In this document: piece after piece, positions 1-10,296 of the stretch
Layout: every line of letters begins with the position of its first letter
Position numbering within the stretch: the stretch's first letter is position 1
Assembly: GCA_026636295.1 (NCBI GenBank)
Contig: CP089457.1
Span: forward strand, 124,001 to 188,000
Length of the DNA stretch: 64,000 nt
Direction of reading: 5' to 3'
From: Medakamo hakoo
Lineage: Eukaryota > Chlorophyta > Trebouxiophyceae > Coccomyxaceae
Program-made: the position numbers and the translations under genes
Notes under the pieces: generated by a model
The model's input: only the letters and a program-made list of their open reading frames with translations
Database searches by the model: none
Told to the model about the DNA's origin: nothing

Positions 1-257
1 GCGGCGGGCCCGGCGGCACGCCCGCCTCGCTTGGCGGGCCGGGCCCGGTCGCCGCCTCCGCTCCACAGGGCTCCGGCGGCGGCGGCCCCCTCGCCGCGTC
101 CTCGTCCGGCCCCCCCGGCCCCGCGGACGGCGACTTGCCGTCCGTCATGACGTGCGCCAACTACCTCAAGCTGCCGCCCTATTCCTCGGCGGGCGTCGCG
201 CGGGAGCGGCTGCTGTACGCGATGGCGGAGGGGCAGGGCAGCTTCCAGCTGTCGTAG
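1..257 (+). CDS. UPL3: HECT-type E3 ubiquitin ligase, C-terminal end (UPL3/TRIP12 group), partial
   Basis: The frame is open from the left edge and stops at TAG 255-257, so 84 codons of the C-terminus are visible. The tail reads [18 protein letters not shown] and ends EGQGSFQLS, the hallmark end of the HECT C-lobe in the plant UPL3/UPL4 and animal TRIP12 ligases. The Cys of MTCAN is the family's ubiquitin-thioester residue. A Gly/Ser/Pro-rich spacer precedes it, as in plant UPL3 between the last strand and the catalytic Cys. The rest of the gene lies left of the window. It is convergent with DPM3. Confidence 0.88.
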   Translation, partial: GGPGGTPASLGGPGPVAASAPQGSGGGGPLAASSSGPPGPADGDLPSVMTCANYLKLPPYSSAGVARERLLYAMAEGQGSFQLS

Positions 258-483
258 GGAGGGGTGTGGGGTGTGGGTGTAGACCCGGTGGGGTTGTGTG
301 TGTGTGGCGCTTGCCTGGCCTGGCCTGCTGCCTTGCTTTGTGGGACGGGGAACGGGAGGGAGAGCCACAGGGGGCAGCAGAGAGCGCACGGGTGCGCTTT
401 TTTTTCCTGTTCTGTGTCGAGAGTCGGCTTGCTTTGTTTGTTTTTCCTTTCTACAGTCTAAGTCCACACAGCCCCTCTCACAC

Positions 484-1129
484 TCAACCAGACGTGTCGA
501 GCACCCCACGGGCGATGAGGTCGGCCCGGGCGGCGGCGATGTCCTGTCCGGTGCGGGGAATGAGGGGCGTGGGGAGGTGAGAGGGTGTGGGTCGCGATGG
601 AATGGGATGGGATGGAGAGGGGAGGGGGGGGAGGCGGCCTCCGCGCCGTTACCTTTTGCAGGGCCGCCGCGTCGTCCGGGCAGTCCTTGAAGGAGGCGAT
701 GCCAATGAGGAGCAGGATCAGGGCGTACAAGCCAAAGGACGCGACGGCGGCGAGGGGAGCCTGGCGGGGTGGGAGTGGAGGGATGGGGGTGAGCGGAAGG
801 GCGCGCGGCGCGAAAGGTTGAAACGCGATGGGCTTTGGCTTGCCGCGCGCGCAGAGCCAGGAATGAAGGCGTCTGGCCGCCACTGCCCAGCTTCCCAATT
901 AGCCGACTCGTTTGCACACCCGCTGGGCGTGTGGGTGGTGGAATAAAGTCCCCGCATGCGGCCGACGTGTCGCGCGTCGAAACACCACCCCTGCGCTGCG
1001 CCTCCATCCATTTCTCACCAGCAGCACGCCCGTCCGGGCCGCTCCCTCCAGCTCGGGACGGGCCAGGGCGGCCGCCCAGGCGGCGGCCGCGACGGCCGTG
1101 CCCAGGGCCAGCTTGTGGATGCGCAGCAT
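484..1129 (-). CDS. DPM3: Dolichol-phosphate mannosyltransferase subunit 3
   Basis: Three exons: 1019-1129, 653-760 and 484-543; all junctions are phase 0, total 92 aa (human DPM3 is also 92 aa). The protein has two N-terminal hydrophobic segments (residues about 8-25 and 38-60), then FKDCPDDAAALQK and a short tail DIAAARADLIARGV. This matches the DPM3 pattern of two TM helices, a [FY]-x-DC-[EP]-[DA] motif and a C-terminal EARADL-like helix. DPM3 tethers and stabilises the catalytic DPM1 in the ER, which makes dolichol-phosphate mannose for N-glycans and GPI anchors. Donors are GTGAGA and GTAACG. It is divergent from RPB4 (204 nt between ATGs). Confidence 0.9.
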
Positions 1130-1333
1130 TTCTGTTTGGAGTGGGTGGGGCGTTTGCTTCGCGCGCTCGCTCGCTCACGTTTTTTGTTTTGTGAAGCAGC
1201 AAAACAGCGGCCACGGCCGCTCTGCAGCTGCAGGCCAATCACTCGTCGTCTTTTTTTCGTGCGGGGTGGGCTGAGAGGCGCACGCGGAGGGGCTTGTCCT
1301 CTCTAACTCGCACACCGCACGCACGCACGCGCC

Positions 1334-1901
1334 ATGACCGAGCCGGCTGACGCCGCGGGCGAGGCCCTGCCCAAAGGTGGGGAGGAAGGGAGCGGGCGCG
1401 CGTGGCTTTTTCCTCCGCCCCCCCCCCCCCCCCCCCGCGGTCTGCCAGCGACCACGGCCTGTGCCCGCGCTCACGCACCCTCCACCCCGCCCCGCCCACA
1501 CAGAATTCGAGACCGCCCGCCCGCTCGCCCTGCCCGAAGTCCGCGCCATCCTAGCCGCCCGCCGCACCAAGCAGGAGGAGGAGGAGGGCGCGGCCGCGCC
1601 GCCGCCGCCGCTGCAAGCGAAAGCGCTCGCGTACGCCGAGCGCTTCGACGCCATCCGGTCCGCTGTGCGGGCGGACGAGGCGGCGGCGGCCCTGGGCGCG
1701 CGGGGAGTGCTCACGCCCGCAGAAGCGGCCGCGCTGATTAACCTGATGCCGGGCACGGCGGAGGAGGCGCGCGCGCTCATTCCGAGCTTGGGTGGTGAGG
1801 GCGGCGGCGGCGACGCGGGGGACGGCGGTGGGCGGGCCCTGGGCGACGCGGAGCTGCAGGAGATCCTGGACGAGCTGCAGACGTTCAAGGGGTTAGACTG
1901 A
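1334..1901 (+). CDS. RPB4: RNA polymerase II subunit RPB4
   Basis: Exons 1334-1376 and 1504-1901 (phase 1 junction, donor GTGGGG), 146 aa; human POLR2D has 142. The C-terminal half carries the RPB4/RPC17 core: an ALINLMPGTAEEARALIPSL segment, then an acidic LGDAELQEILDELQT helix, equivalent to the family's CPETAEE-ALIPSL and FEDEELQQILDDIQT. RPB4 pairs with RPB7 to form the stalk of Pol II, acting in initiation and mRNA export. A Gly-rich stretch (about 123-131) interrupts the conserved C-terminal region. Confidence 0.88.
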
Positions 1902-2089
1902 GATTGGTGTGTAAGAGGGAGGTGTGTGTGTTGTGTGTGTGTGTGTGCACTAAACGACAGCAGACTTGACAGCGGAGAAAAAAAAAGGAAACAGGAGAGA
2001 CGGGAGCTAGGAGGTGGCTCCCCCCCCCTCTCACTCCGCCCGCCCCTCACTGCGCTGACCGTCGCGTTGCGCGCCGCCCGGTGCCGAGG

Positions 2090-2582
2090 ATGAAGGTCAA
2101 GACGGCCGTCAAGCGGCTGTGCGACGCGTGCCGTGTCGTCCTGCGCCGGGGGCGGGTGTACGTGGTCTGCAAGGCCAACCCCAAGGTGTGTGCATGGTGG
2201 GCGGGGAGGCTGTTCTCTCTCGTCGGTGGCGGCGTGGAGGGCGGACGGAGCGGATGGATGGGTCGGGGGGGCGGGCCAGGTCGCGGGCGGGGGCGAGCGT
2301 GCGCACATGCAAGCCGCAGTTTCGCCCTCACGCGCCCTCCTCCCACCTCCCTCCCTCCCGCAGCACAAGCAGCGCCAAGGTTTGCACACCCAGGCCGGTG
2401 GCGTTGAGTCGGCAGCCGCACCGTCCGGCCCTGTGCGGTGCGTTCTTCTTTTGGCTTGCGACGACGGCGCGACGCCAGCGCAAACAAAAAAAACACTCCG
2501 CTCTCACGTCCCGCCCACCCATACCAGCTCTTTCGACTACGCCTATTCCTCCGTCCTGGGCCTGCGCTACTGGACGCGGTAG
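2090..2582 (+). CDS. MRPL36: Organellar ribosomal protein bL36, probably mitochondrial
   Basis: Exons 2090-2185, 2364-2437 and 2528-2582; 74 aa. The first 38 residues are a complete bL36 with the zinc-ribbon ligands C11, C14, C27 and H33, and the terminal HKQRQG. A 36-residue extension follows, ending SVLGLRYWTR, as seen in nuclear-encoded plant mitochondrial L36 proteins. The start at 2090 gives the canonical MKVKTAVK; the GTG nine bases upstream is not needed. The exon 2 donor at 2438 (GTGCGT) was chosen over a GT at 2380 because only the former keeps the frame that ends at TAG 2580. Mitochondrial rather than plastid location is inferred from the extension. Confidence 0.82.
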
Positions 2583-2666
2583 AGAGAGTGTGAAATTTGA
2601 AACAAGGCCAAGCCGACGCGCAGCGTTGCGGCCAAAAAGCCCGCGGCCGTTCGGGGCTGAGACAAA

Positions 2667-3527
2667 ATGTCGACGACCGCGTCGTCCTCCGGCGGCTGCC
2701 GCCTGGGCCGCCACGACCATTGGGAGGCCACGTACGCCACCGAGCTGGCCAATCTATCTCTCACAGGCGATGAGGGTGAGGTATGGTTCGGGGACGACGT
2801 CAACGAGGCGACGGCCGACTTTGCGGTGCGGCTGATCGGTCGCAGCGAGGGAGGCACCACCCCGACGACCACGCCCGCCCGCCCGCCCTCCTCCGCCCGC
2901 CTCGTCGACGTCGGCTGCGGCAACGGCGCGCTGGTCTTCGCCCTGGCCGCCCGCGGCCTGACGCACCTGGTCGGCCTGGACTATTCGGCGGCGGCGCTGC
3001 GGCTGGCGTCCGCCGTCGCGGACCGCAGGGGGCTGGCGTCCCGCATCGTCGGCGAGGGCGACGCCGCGTCGTCGCAGGACGACGACGCCGCGTCGCCGGA
3101 CGTGCCGCCGCGCCCGCCCATCGCCTGGGTCCTGGCCGACCCGGTCGCGGGCGGGCCGCACCACCCCCTCCTCGCCCCGGGATCCTTTGACGCCGCGACG
3201 GACAAGGGCACGCTCGACGCGGTCGGCCTGTCGGCCGGGGGACCGCCCGCGCGGCGCGCGTACCTGGAAGGCGTCGCCGCCCTGCTGAAGCCCGGCGGCC
3301 TGTTCGTCGTCACGTCCTGCAACTCGACGCTGGCCGAGCTGCGGGCGGAGCTGTGCGGGGAGGAGGGCGGTGGTGGGGAGGGCGGCGACGACGCGGCGTC
3401 CCCGTCGCCCGCGCCGCGCCCGCGCCCGCTGTTCGCCTACCTCGACCATGTGCGCACCTACCCCTCGTTCCGGTTTGGCGGCGTGGAGGGGACGAAAGTG
3501 GCGACGGTCGGGGTGAGGAAACTGTAG
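2667..3527 (+). CDS. EEF1AKMT2: eEF1A lysine methyltransferase (METTL10/Efm4 family)
   Basis: Single exon, 286 aa. It starts with a family-typical LGRHDHWEATY segment and a GEVWFGDD motif. A class I SAM-binding motif follows (VDVGCGNGALVF, Gly-rich loop near residues 81-90), then FDAATDKGTLDAVGL (about 177-190) and LLKPGGLFVVTSCNSTLAEL. This order fits the See1/Efm4/METTL10 family, which methylates a lysine of translation elongation factor 1A. It ends with FRFGGVEGTKVATVGVRKL, matching the family's terminal strand. Two low-complexity insertions, residues about 131-155 and 230-250, are typical of proteins in this window. Convergent with the next gene. Confidence 0.85.
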   Translation: MSTTASSSGGCRLGRHDHWEATYATELANLSLTGDEGEVWFGDDVNEATADFAVRLIGRSEGGTTPTTTPARPPSSARLVDVGCGNGALVFALAARGLTHLVGLDYSAAALRLASAVADRRGLASRIVGEGDAASSQDDDAASPDVPPRPPIAWVLADPVAGGPHHPLLAPGSFDAATDKGTLDAVGLSAGGPPARRAYLEGVAALLKPGGLFVVTSCNSTLAELRAELCGEEGGGGEGGDDAASPSPAPRPRPLFAYLDHVRTYPSFRFGGVEGTKVATVGVRKL

Positions 3528-3639
3528 AACGTGGTGGGGGGACAAAGGGGAACGAAACGCCGCGTGTTGCTGCACCCACCCACCGCACCCAACCACCCCG
3601 CCTCTCTCCCGCTCCCTGCCATCCCCCCCGTTGCCCCCC

Positions 3640-5657
3640 TCACCGCTGCTGGCGCAGGTCGCCCAGCGTCGGCCGGGGCGGGGCCCACCCGCCGTGCGCG
3701 GCGCCGTCGCCGTCACCTCCCCCTGGCCCGCCGCCCTCCGGTCCCCCTCCACCCTCGCCACCGCCGCCGCCGCCGCCGCCGCGCTTGACCCGGGCCCTGC
3801 CGCCCTCGCGCTCGCCGCCGCTGCCGTCACCCTCGCTGTCGGAGTCCTCCATCGTCTGCAGCTCGCGCGCCGCCACGCCCACCACGGAGCAGGCGGGGTA
3901 CCGGATGGCGTAGTCCAGCACAAACACGGTGGCGGGCACGGCCAGCAGCAGGCCCCACACGCCCAGCGAGTGTTCGGCGACGACGAGGACGGCCAGGACG
4001 AGGAGCGGGTGGAGCTTGAGGTGGGCGGAGTAGATGGCCGGGTTCAGGCCGTACGCCTCGATCACGTGGATGCACGCCACCATGAGGACGACGAGGGCCA
4101 GCTTGATGAAGCCGTACTCGGTCAGGGCGACGAACGCGATGGGCACCGTGGAAATGAAGCAGCCGGCAATTGGGATGAAGGAGCACAGAAAGACAAACAG
4201 GGACAGCAGCCCGGCCCCGGGGATGGCCAAGGCGGCCATGCCCGCGGCGGTCAGCCCGGTGTTGACGGCCGCGATGCGGGCCTGGGCTTGGAGCGCCTTG
4301 CCAAACAGCTGGCCAAAGACGGAGAGCGGGGGCGCGACTTCGGCGTACACCGGCGCGAGGCGGGAGGACGCGAGCGAGCGCACGCCGGCCGCGATGGTGT
4401 CCACGTCCCACACGACCATGAAGGCCAGCACCAGGGACACGCCGACTTGCAGGGCGAAGCGGGAGACGGAGGACACGAGGGCGGACGTGACGGTGATGGC
4501 CGTCTCCGTGTAGGAGCGCAGCATGCGCTGGAGGACGGCGCCCAGGTAGGCCGTGCGGTCGGGCGTCCAGGACGCAAAGTGGGAGCGGGCGGCCGCGGCC
4601 GCGCGCGCGGCCGCCGCGGACGAGGAGCCCGCCCCGCCCGCTGCCAGGCCCGCGGACACGAGCTCGTCGCCCGACGCGACCAGCAACAGGCGTTCCACCT
4701 GGTCCATGACGCCGTCGCCCAGGCCGGCCCGGATCTGTGTGGGGTGTTGGGGGGGGGGAGGGATGGGTTGAGGGTGGGGGAAGAGAGGGTGAGAGGAGGG
4801 CTGGAAAAAAAAAAACCCACACGCACGCGCCGCGCACCCTCCTCCCGCGCCCTCCCCTCCCCCCTAACACTCACCTTTTCCAGGACGACCACCCAGATGT
4901 TGTCGCTCTTCAGCCGCCGCACAAAGTCGGCGCCCTCCCGCACAAGGTCGGGGATCGTGCCGACGCCAAACGCGGCGACCGCGCAGACGATGACGCCGAA
5001 GAAGGCGAGGACGAAGGCGCGGCGCCGGGACACGGGGGACAGGCGGCCGCGCAGGACGGGCGACGACATGGCGGAGTTGACAAAGCCGACGCCGATGAAG
5101 GAGACGACAAACGTGCCCATGAAGATCTGAGTGGTGAGGGGGGTGGAGGGGGTGGGGGGGGAGGGGGAGTGAGGGTTGGGCAGGGGGCGCGAGGGGCGCA
5201 CGGGGCGGGGAGCGAAACGATGCCGGCCCGCCCACGCTTTGCATGGCCACGCCGCCGTCACGGCTTGCTTCCAGGACGGACACGTCCCAAGACTCACCCC
5301 GAAAAAGTCGCGCAGCTGGTACGCCGCCCACACCACCCCCGCCCAGATGAGCATGCGCTGCCATGGCAGCGTCGCGATTTTGTCGACCAGGTCCCGCGAC
5401 GGGGAGGACTGCGGCGGCGGCGGCGACGCAGTGACAGGGACAGGCACGCCTGCGCCTGGCTGTTGCGGGTAGGAGGAGAAAGACGCGGACGCGGCGGCGG
5501 ACGCGGCCGGCGGGCGGGCGAGCATTGGCCGGCGGTCGCCGGCCACGCGTGCCGCCAGCAGCGGACCGCTGGGCGTGGAAAGCGGCGCCGGCCGCCTCAG
5601 TCCTCGGCCTATACGCCCCCCCGGCCGGAGAATGGGCGCGGCATGAGCCAGGGTCAT
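3640..5657 (-). CDS. AI-2E (PerM/TqsA) family membrane transporter, probably plastid-targeted
   Basis: Exons 5298-5657, 4875-5126 and 3640-4734; all junctions phase 0, 568 aa. Residues 1-80 are basic and Ala/Ser/Pro-rich, like a plastid transit peptide. The core shows paired TM helices near the N-terminus (about 104-140), a second pair, a long soluble segment, and a C-terminal multi-helix part with VFLCSFIPIAGCFISTVPIA, HVIEAYGLNPAIYS and VPATVFVLDYAIRYP, the usual landmarks of the AI-2E/UPF0118 family. The tail is acidic then Gly-rich and probably disordered. Bacterial members export small molecules or act as Na+/H+ antiporters; the substrate here is unknown. Divergent from uL2m (190 nt). 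Confidence 0.8.
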
Positions 5658-5847
5658 CGCTCGCTGCAGCGCCGCGGCTAGCGGGGAGACTGGGTCGCAC
5701 CCTCCCCCCTCGTTTTTTTTTCGGAGGTGTGTGTTGTCTCGCCGCTCGCGCGGCCGACGCCCCACTCGCGCGAATTTTTTCGCGGTCGATCTGGCCGTCG
5801 GCGTGCGTGTGTGTGCCCGGTTTTTCTTCAGTGCTCGCGCGCCAAAC

Positions 5848-7272
5848 ATGTGGCGCGCCCTGCCTGCCCTGACTGGGCCCGCGCTGCGTGCCCTGGGCCA
5901 GCAGGTGCGTGCATGCGCGTGGAGGGCAGGGGATGGCAAGGGCGGCGGCACCACGCGAGCGGACCGGCGCGGCGGCGCGAAGAGAGAGGACAAGCAACCC
6001 GCTCCATCCCATCCCTTTTCTCCTCGACACACCAACAAACAGGTCACGGCGGCGCCCTCCACGTCCGCCCGCGTGGCCTGGAGCACGGCGGCGTTGGCAG
6101 CACCACGGCCATCGTCGACGCCTGCCTCCTCCCTCCCCTTTGCCGCCCGCGCGTTCCTCCACACCAGCCCGCCAGCCGCCGCCCGCGGCGGCGGCGGCGC
6201 GGTCGCCAAGGCCGCCGGCCTGAAAACGTACCGCCCGACGACGCCCGGGCTGCGTGGCCGCGTCACGACAGACCGGTCGGGCCTGTGGTCCGGCCCACCC
6301 GTCAAAGCGCTGGTCGCCGGCGTGTCGAAGACGGGCGGCCGGGGCGGCGGCGGCCACGTGTCGACCCGCCACCGCGGCGGTGGGGCCCGCAAGATTTATC
6401 GGACGGTCGCATTTGCCCGCTTGCCTCCCCAGCCAAAGGGTGCGGCGGAAGCGTGGGCGGCGGTGACGGCTGCGGGCGGGCGTGGAGGTGGTGGCGGTGG
6501 CGGGAGCGGCGGTGGGAGCGTCCGGGCAGCGTCGTCGCTGCAGGCATCCGCGACCACCTCCACCGACGCGCTTGCTCCATCGTCCGCCAAGGAAGGCGTC
6601 GTCGTCCGGCTAGAGTACGACCCGGGCCGCACCGCCCGCCTCGCGCTCTTGAGGTTGAGGCAAGAGGGCGAGGCCGGCGAGGGCTGGGCGGACGCGGCGG
6701 TCGAGGAAGCGCCGGGCGGCCCGGGCGCGGCCGAGAAATGGTGTTACGTCCTGGCGCCGTCCGGCGTGGGGCGGGGCGACGTGCTGGCGGCGGGCCCGGG
6801 CGCGCCGATTCGGCCGGGCAACACGCTGCCCCTGTACGCCATCCCGCCGGGGACGGCCATCCACGGCGTGGAACTGTTGCCGGGGCGCGGCGCCCAGCTG
6901 GCGCGCGCGGCGGGCACGGCCGCGACCCTGGTGTCCGCGTCCGGCCCGGGGGGGTACGCGACCGTGCGCCTGCCGTCTGGCGCGTCCCGCCGCGTCCTGG
7001 CCCGGTGCGCCGCGACGGTGGGCTCGCTCGGCAACGCGGCGCACGCCAACCGCAAGCTGGGCAAGGCCGGCGCGGCGCGGTGGGCCGGGCGGCGCCCCGT
7101 CGTGCGCGGCGTCGCGATGAACTCTGTGGACCACCCGATGGGCGGCGGGCGCGGCAAGTCCAAGGGCCGCATCTCGCAGTCGCCGACCGGCATCCCGGCG
7201 AAGGGTTACAAGACGCGGCCGAAGCGGGCGCGGACGGACCAGTTTGTGGTGCGGGCCCGGGCGGGCGGGTGA
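5848..7272 (+). CDS. MRPL2: Mitochondrial large ribosomal subunit protein uL2m
   Basis: Exons 5848-5904 and 6043-7272 (138-nt in-frame intron; donor GTGCGT, acceptor CAG), 428 aa. An N-terminal presequence includes RAFLHTSPPAA. The uL2 fold is recognisable from GGGHVSTRHRGGGARKIYR, GNTLPLYAIPPGTAIHGVEL and SRRVLARCAATVGSLGNAAH. The C-terminal hallmark RPVVRGVAMNSVDHPMGGG and SKGRISQSPTGIPAKGYKTR lies near the peptidyl-transferase centre in ribosomes. Bacterial L2 is about 275 aa; the excess is the presequence plus Gly/Ser insertions near residues 150-190 and 220-240. It is one of several mitochondrial-expression genes in the first 16 kb. Confidence 0.92.
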   Translation: MWRALPALTGPALRALGQQVRACAWRAGDGKGGGTTRADRRGGAKREDKQPAPSHPFSPRHTNKQVTAAPSTSARVAWSTAALAAPRPSSTPASSLPFAARAFLHTSPPAAARGGGGAVAKAAGLKTYRPTTPGLRGRVTTDRSGLWSGPPVKALVAGVSKTGGRGGGGHVSTRHRGGGARKIYRTVAFARLPPQPKGAAEAWAAVTAAGGRGGGGGGGSGGGSVRAASSLQASATTSTDALAPSSAKEGVVVRLEYDPGRTARLALLRLRQEGEAGEGWADAAVEEAPGGPGAAEKWCYVLAPSGVGRGDVLAAGPGAPIRPGNTLPLYAIPPGTAIHGVELLPGRGAQLARAAGTAATLVSASGPGGYATVRLPSGASRRVLARCAATVGSLGNAAHANRKLGKAGAARWAGRRPVVRGVAMNSVDHPMGGGRGKSKGRISQSPTGIPAKGYKTRPKRARTDQFVVRARAGG

Positions 7273-7437
7273 GCCACACGCGCGCGCGTGCGGGGAGGGG
7301 AGAGTGGGGTGGGGTGGTTGGGGGGAGGGGACAACACAGGCAAAACAAAAACAACACACAGCCGTCGTCAGCGCTTTTTTGCTCTCCGACGCGCCTGACC
7401 TCCCTCCCCTGCACCGCGCTCCACTGCCTGCACTCCA

Positions 7438-8591
7438 TCACGCGAAAGGGTTGCGGGCGCGGCCGCCGCGGGCCCACCCGCCTCCACCGCCGCCGCCGCC
7501 GCCCTCTTCTTCCGACCCCGCGCCGGGGCCGGCCTCTCCGTCGCCACCGCTGCTGTCGCTGCCGTCGGCGCTGCTGTCACGCGACGCCAGCGTTGGTGGA
7601 GGTGGTGGAGGTGGGGACACGGCCGGCGAGCCCCTCGGGCAACCGGGCACGCGGAAGGCGGCCTTGGCGGTCGGGGCGGGGTGGGGGGGCCGCGCCTTTG
7701 CGCCGCCGCCGCCCGCCCGCAGCGGCGCGGTCGGGCTGCAGGCGCCGGAGCCCGCCCCGCCCCGGAGACCCAGGCGGCCGTAGACCCAGGGCGGCAAGCA
7801 GCCGCCACAGCAGCAGCCCAGCCGGGCCCGGCAGCTCCGCCACCGCCCGCCGCCGCACGCGGCGTAGGCCGCGACCGCGCAGACCGTCGCGCCCAGCCCG
7901 CCGGCCAGCAGGCCGACCCACGTGACGCGGATGCCGGTGAGCGTGAAGGCAGCACGGTGGGCGGGTGGGGGTGGGGTGTACGGCGCGTTGGTGGGCGTGG
8001 GCGTCAGGGCTGGCGGCGGCGGCGGCGGCGGAGGCGGAGGGGGCGGCGGGGCGGGCGGCGTCGTGGCTGGAGGCGCGGCCGGCGTCGTCGGCGGCGGTGG
8101 AGTCGCGTCGTAGCACATCGGCCACAGGGCGTACGAGCAGCCGGCCGCCGTGCCGTCCATGTCGCAGGCCATGCAACCGCCTGGGATGGGTGGGGAGAAG
8201 GGCGAGAGGAGGGAATGCCATGCCCGCGTGAGAGGGCGGGCGGGTGGGGGGGAGTGCCTAGTGCGGGAGGAGGCACCCGCCCCGCCCCACCCCCACCCCT
8301 CCTCCGTGCGCGACCGCCACAAAAACCCAAAACGCAACAGAGCTCGCCATCCTGCGGGTGGCAGCACTCGTCCCCGGCGTCCAGCAGCTCGGCCGTGCAG
8401 GTCGGCAGCGAGCCCAGGGGGGCCTGGGCCAGGGACCGGCCGCCCCGGCGGCGGGGGGTGGCCGGCAGCGGGGCGGCACGGCGAGGGGGCGCCGCCCGGA
8501 GGCGGGCGGTGGCAGCGGCAGCCTGGCCGGCCGCCGCCGCGGCCAGCGCGCCCGCCAGGAGCAGGGCGGTGGTGCAGCGCGCGGCACGCAT
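7438..8591 (-). CDS. Secreted/membrane Cys-rich, Pro-rich protein of unknown function
   Basis: Exons 8339-8591 and 7438-8180, phase 1, 331 aa. I do not recognise the family. A signal peptide (about 1-27) precedes a basic Pro/Arg-rich stretch, then a cysteine cluster (about 65-107) with CTAELL, GDECCHP, a C-G-C-x2-C core and WPMCYD. A polyproline linker (about 112-160) leads to one TM helix (about 171-193), a CCCGGC juxtamembrane patch suggestive of lipidation, and a disordered acidic/Gly tail. The topology suggests an extracellular Cys-rich head on a Pro-rich stalk. The donor GTTGCG is unusual for this window but is the one that keeps the frame. Convergent with uL2m. Confidence 0.65.
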
Positions 8592-8700
8592 GATGCGAGG
8601 AGAGGGACTGGTGCGCGGTCGTGGCGGTGCGCCGCCTCCCACCCTGCCGTGGTCCGGAATGAGAGAGTGTGGCGGGGGGGGGGGGGAAGGGTGCCCGTTC

Positions 8701-10296
8701 TCACACAGCGTGCTCGGCGCGCGCCCACCCCGCCTCACCCTCCGCCGCCGCGGCCGCCACCGCCTCGCCCGGCACTTCCCGCACCCCGCCCTCCCACAGG
8801 CTCAGCCCCGGCGCCACGACAGGCGCGCCGCCCAGGCAGACGGGCCCCGCGTACAGGACGAGGGCCTGGGACGGCGTGATCGACCGGGCGGGGTGGGCAA
8901 AGCGCACGACCCAGGCAGGGGGCGGGAGGAGGGGCGGCGACCGGTGCGGCGGCGGGGCGTTGAGGGACGACGGCACAAAGCCAGCCAGCCCTCGCTCCAG
9001 GACGCAGGGCCGGGGCGGCTGGCGGTAGCGGGCCCGGTACGTGAGGCCGGCGCCGGACGACGCGGCGGCCACCTCCCCCGGGTCCGGGGGGTGGCCCGCC
9101 ACCCACGCAAACTCGCCCAGCGCCGCCGCGCCGCAGTACAGGGCGGGGTGGTCCCGCCCGGGCGCCACCCAGACGGTGGAGGTGCCCAGGTCCTTGCCCG
9201 CCACGTACAGTTTGGTGGGCGTGCCCCCAATGGGCGCGCGCTGGCCGTGGGTGAGGGCCCAGGCGTTGCGGCACGGCCAGGCGGATGGAGGCGGTGGTCC
9301 GGCCCGCGCCTGGCCGCCGCCGCCGCCGCCCACCGGCCCGGGCGCCGGCGGCACGGCCCGGAACACGCCCGGCACCGGCGCCGCATAGCCTTCCATGAAC
9401 TCGCCAAACCGGCGGCGCCCCACAAAGCAGATGCCGGCCGAGGAACGGCGGCCGGCCAGGGCGGCGGCCAGGGCGGGGTGCGCGGCCGCGCGCGCGCGGA
9501 CGGCCGCTTTTGTCAAGCCGCCGACGGGGAAGAGGGCGGTGCGCAGGGCCTGGCCCGGGACGGTGGCGAGGAAGTAGCTCTGGTCTTTGGTGGGATCGGC
9601 GCCGACGAGGAGGGACGGAGGCGGGGCGGTGGACGCGGACGCGTCCCAGGGCCGGCCGGCCCACGGGTCGTCGCCGCCTCCGGGCAGGGCGGCGGCGCCG
9701 GCGGCCGTCCCTCCCCCCCACCACCCCACGCGCGCGTAATGCCCCGTCGCCAGGGCGTCCGCGCCCAGCCCGTCCGTGACGTGCGCCGCCACGCTGCCAA
9801 ACTTGATGGCCGCGTTGCAGTCCAGGTCCGGGTTGGGCGTCAGGCCGACGGAGACGGCGGCCGTGAACGGCTGAAACACGTCGCACCAGTACGACGAGAC
9901 GGCGTCGATCGTGTGGAAGGGCAGGCCGAGGGCGGCCGCGATTTTGCGGGCTGCCTCCTCGTCCTGGTCGGCTGTGCAGGCGCGGGGAGTGGTGGAAGAC
10001 GCGCCGCCCCCTCCCACGCCCTCGTCCCGGGCGTCCCAGGTGCGGAGGTGGACCGCGAACAGCTCGTCCCCAGGCGCCCGGCTTTCCACCAGCCTCAACG
10101 CCGCGACGGCCGAGTCCACGCCGCCGGACAGGGCGACCGCCACGGTGCGACGGCCGGTCCGTCGCCCCGCGCCTTCCGGCAGCGGGCCCAGGCCGGTGAC
10201 GGCGCGACCAGCGGGCGCGGACGAGCTCATTCCTCGTGCTGTCCGCCATGCCCCGGCGGCGGCGGCGGCGAGCCGGGCGCACGCCCGGCGCCACAT
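8701..10296 (-). CDS. MTU1: tRNA-specific 2-thiouridylase (MnmA/TRMU family), probably mitochondrial
   Basis: Single exon, 531 aa. The enzyme thiolates U34 of Lys, Glu and Gln tRNAs using a persulfide sulfur and ATP. Visible motifs are the PP-loop SGGVDS (residues 57-62), TPNPDLDCNAAIKFG containing the first catalytic Cys, GHYAR, the KDQSYFLATV adenylation motif, and AGICFVGRRRFGEFM with the second Cys. The C-terminal beta-barrel contains THGQRAPIGG and YVAGKD. The first 22 residues (MWRRACARLAAAAAGAWRTA) look like a mitochondrial presequence, which is why the upstream Met was chosen. MnmA is usually about 370 aa; several Gly/Ala insertions account for the excess. Confidence 0.9.
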   Translation of the reverse strand: MWRRACARLAAAAAGAWRTARGMSSSAPAGRAVTGLGPLPEGAGRRTGRRTVAVALSGGVDSAVAALRLVESRAPGDELFAVHLRTWDARDEGVGGGGASSTTPRACTADQDEEAARKIAAALGLPFHTIDAVSSYWCDVFQPFTAAVSVGLTPNPDLDCNAAIKFGSVAAHVTDGLGADALATGHYARVGWWGGGTAAGAAALPGGGDDPWAGRPWDASASTAPPPSLLVGADPTKDQSYFLATVPGQALRTALFPVGGLTKAAVRARAAAHPALAAALAGRRSSAGICFVGRRRFGEFMEGYAAPVPGVFRAVPPAPGPVGGGGGGQARAGPPPPSAWPCRNAWALTHGQRAPIGGTPTKLYVAGKDLGTSTVWVAPGRDHPALYCGAAALGEFAWVAGHPPDPGEVAAASSGAGLTYRARYRQPPRPCVLERGLAGFVPSSLNAPPPHRSPPLLPPPAWVVRFAHPARSITPSQALVLYAGPVCLGGAPVVAPGLSLWEGGVREVPGEAVAAAAAEGEAGWARAEHAV

